DNA of 5,736 bases, taken from the NCBI GenBank assembly GCA_964631605.1, contig CAZVYG010000144.1, positions 1-5,736 of the forward strand, given 5' to 3'. This document shows, in pieces, positions 5,068-5,736 of this stretch. The notes below the pieces were generated by a model. The model was not told the DNA's origin. It did not search any database and worked only from the letters and a program-made list of their open reading frames with translations. Within the stretch, counting starts at the first letter, position 1. Each line of letters begins with the position of its first letter. The position numbers were made by a program, and so were the translations under genes. Source of the DNA: JARKQH01 sp964631605. Its GTDB lineage: Bacteria; Verrucomicrobiota; Verrucomicrobiia; Limisphaerales; UBA8199.

Positions 5068-5736
5068 ATGAATCGGCCGAACTCGTTCCGTCGGCATCTG
5101 GCCGTATGGGCGCTGATCTATGGGCTTTGGGCGCTGCTGGTTCTGGCCTTTGCGGGTCAACTGGTTTTTACCGCCGGGCTGGGCTGGGTTGAGGCGCTGC
5201 GCCTGGCGCTGCGGGACTGGTTCGGCTGGGCCCTGCTGGCGCCCGTGGTGGCCTGGCTGGCGTTCCGGTTCCCGCTCGACCGGCAGGAGCTGGCCCTGAG
5301 CATCCCCGTTCACCTGGCCGGCTGCATTCTGGCGGTGGTAGCCGCTGAATTCCTCGTTCGCCCTTTCTCGACGCCTCAACCGCTGCCGCCCGGACCGCCC
5401 GGCGCCCAGTTTCGCCTGCGTGGGGCTCCATTGCCCGAGGGGCCCGCTCCCCGGCCAATGCCCGACCGGCCGGGGCCGCGCGAACCGGGATTCGATCCTC
5501 GTCCCCTGCCCTTGCCGGAACCGCGCCGCGGCCTTCTGGTTGATTCCCTGTTGATGCGGGCGCGTTTCAATGTCCCGGTCTATTGGATTATTGTCAGCAT
5601 TGTCCACGCCTTCACCTATTACCGCCGCTCGGAAGAAAGGGAACGCCAGGCCGCCGAACTGGAAGCGCGCCTGGCTCAGGCCCGGCTTGACGCCCTGAGG
5701 ATGCAGCTTCACCCCCATTTTCTGTTCAACACCCTC
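5068..5736 (+). CDS. LytS/YehU-type sensor histidine kinase, 5' part (runs off the window)
   Basis: The frame starts at ATG 5068 and stays open for 223 codons to the window edge. Four hydrophobic segments are visible, near residues 10-34, 50-68, 75-97 and 168-185, giving a membrane sensor domain. Between the third and fourth lies a proline-rich stretch (99-152, 21 prolines in 54 residues), probably extracytoplasmic. A charged helix likely to be a coiled coil (186-212) leads into LRMQLHPHFLFNTL (210-223), the hallmark of the His_kinase family (PF06580), with His217 as the expected phosphoacceptor. Such kinases usually pair with a LytTR-type response regulator encoded next door, which would be beyond the right edge. 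The ATPase domain is not in view, so truncation is by the window and not by mutation. The signal sensed is unknown. Confidence 0.93.
   Translation, partial: MNRPNSFRRHLAVWALIYGLWALLVLAFAGQLVFTAGLGWVEALRLALRDWFGWALLAPVVAWLAFRFPLDRQELALSIPVHLAGCILAVVAAEFLVRPFSTPQPLPPGPPGAQFRLRGAPLPEGPAPRPMPDRPGPREPGFDPRPLPLPEPRRGLLVDSLLMRARFNVPVYWIIVSIVHAFTYYRRSEERERQAAELEARLAQARLDALRMQLHPHFLFNTL

Noticed and set aside
4909..5718. Minus-strand open frame of 269 codons
   Set aside because: It is antisense to the end of dtd and the histidine kinase. The + strand encodes the HPHFLFNTL motif; the antisense product is Gln/Arg/Pro-rich with no domain.

Overview
The window reads as a piece of chromosome from a GC-rich bacterium. 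A member of the Verrucomicrobiota (Pedosphaera/Limisphaerales-like) is my best guess. The guess rests on recalled resemblance of the intergenic palindromic repeats and the small 55-residue membrane protein to sequences from that group, and on the TTG-N17-TAnnnT promoter style. No rRNA or other strict taxonomic marker is present, so this is inference.

Layout. Bases 1-833 hold no convincing gene and are packed with repeats. First comes a tandem array (1-356) of about 111-120 bp units, each folding into up to four short hairpins, closed by a long stem-loop (349-385). Next is a pair of about 51 bp repeats around 437-540. A REP-doublet (REPIN/BIME-like) element follows at 608-709, and there may be a decayed third REP arm at 811-833. 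From about 840 to the end the DNA is densely coding, and every gene lies on the + strand.

Genes. An ABC-type ATPase (954-1847) overlaps its membrane permease (1844-2659) by four bases, which makes a two-gene export-type transporter operon. A B12-binding-type radical SAM protein (2729-4303) follows. A 55-residue membrane protein (4353-4520) comes next, then D-aminoacyl-tRNA deacylase dtd (4577-5029). The last gene is the 5' part of a LytS/YehU-type sensor histidine kinase, cut off by the window edge at the start of its phosphoacceptor motif (5068-5736).

The genes do not form one obvious pathway. The ABC pair is a functional unit, dtd is a housekeeping translation-quality gene, and the kinase probably starts a two-component operon that continues downstream. 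Several genes carry a sigma70-like promoter whose -10 box (TAnnnT) ends only 6-8 bases before the start codon, which suggests leaderless or nearly leaderless transcripts. The most unusual content is the structured repeat region at the left edge, and the recurrence of hairpins with a TCC/GGA three-base loop both in the array and next to the ABC genes.
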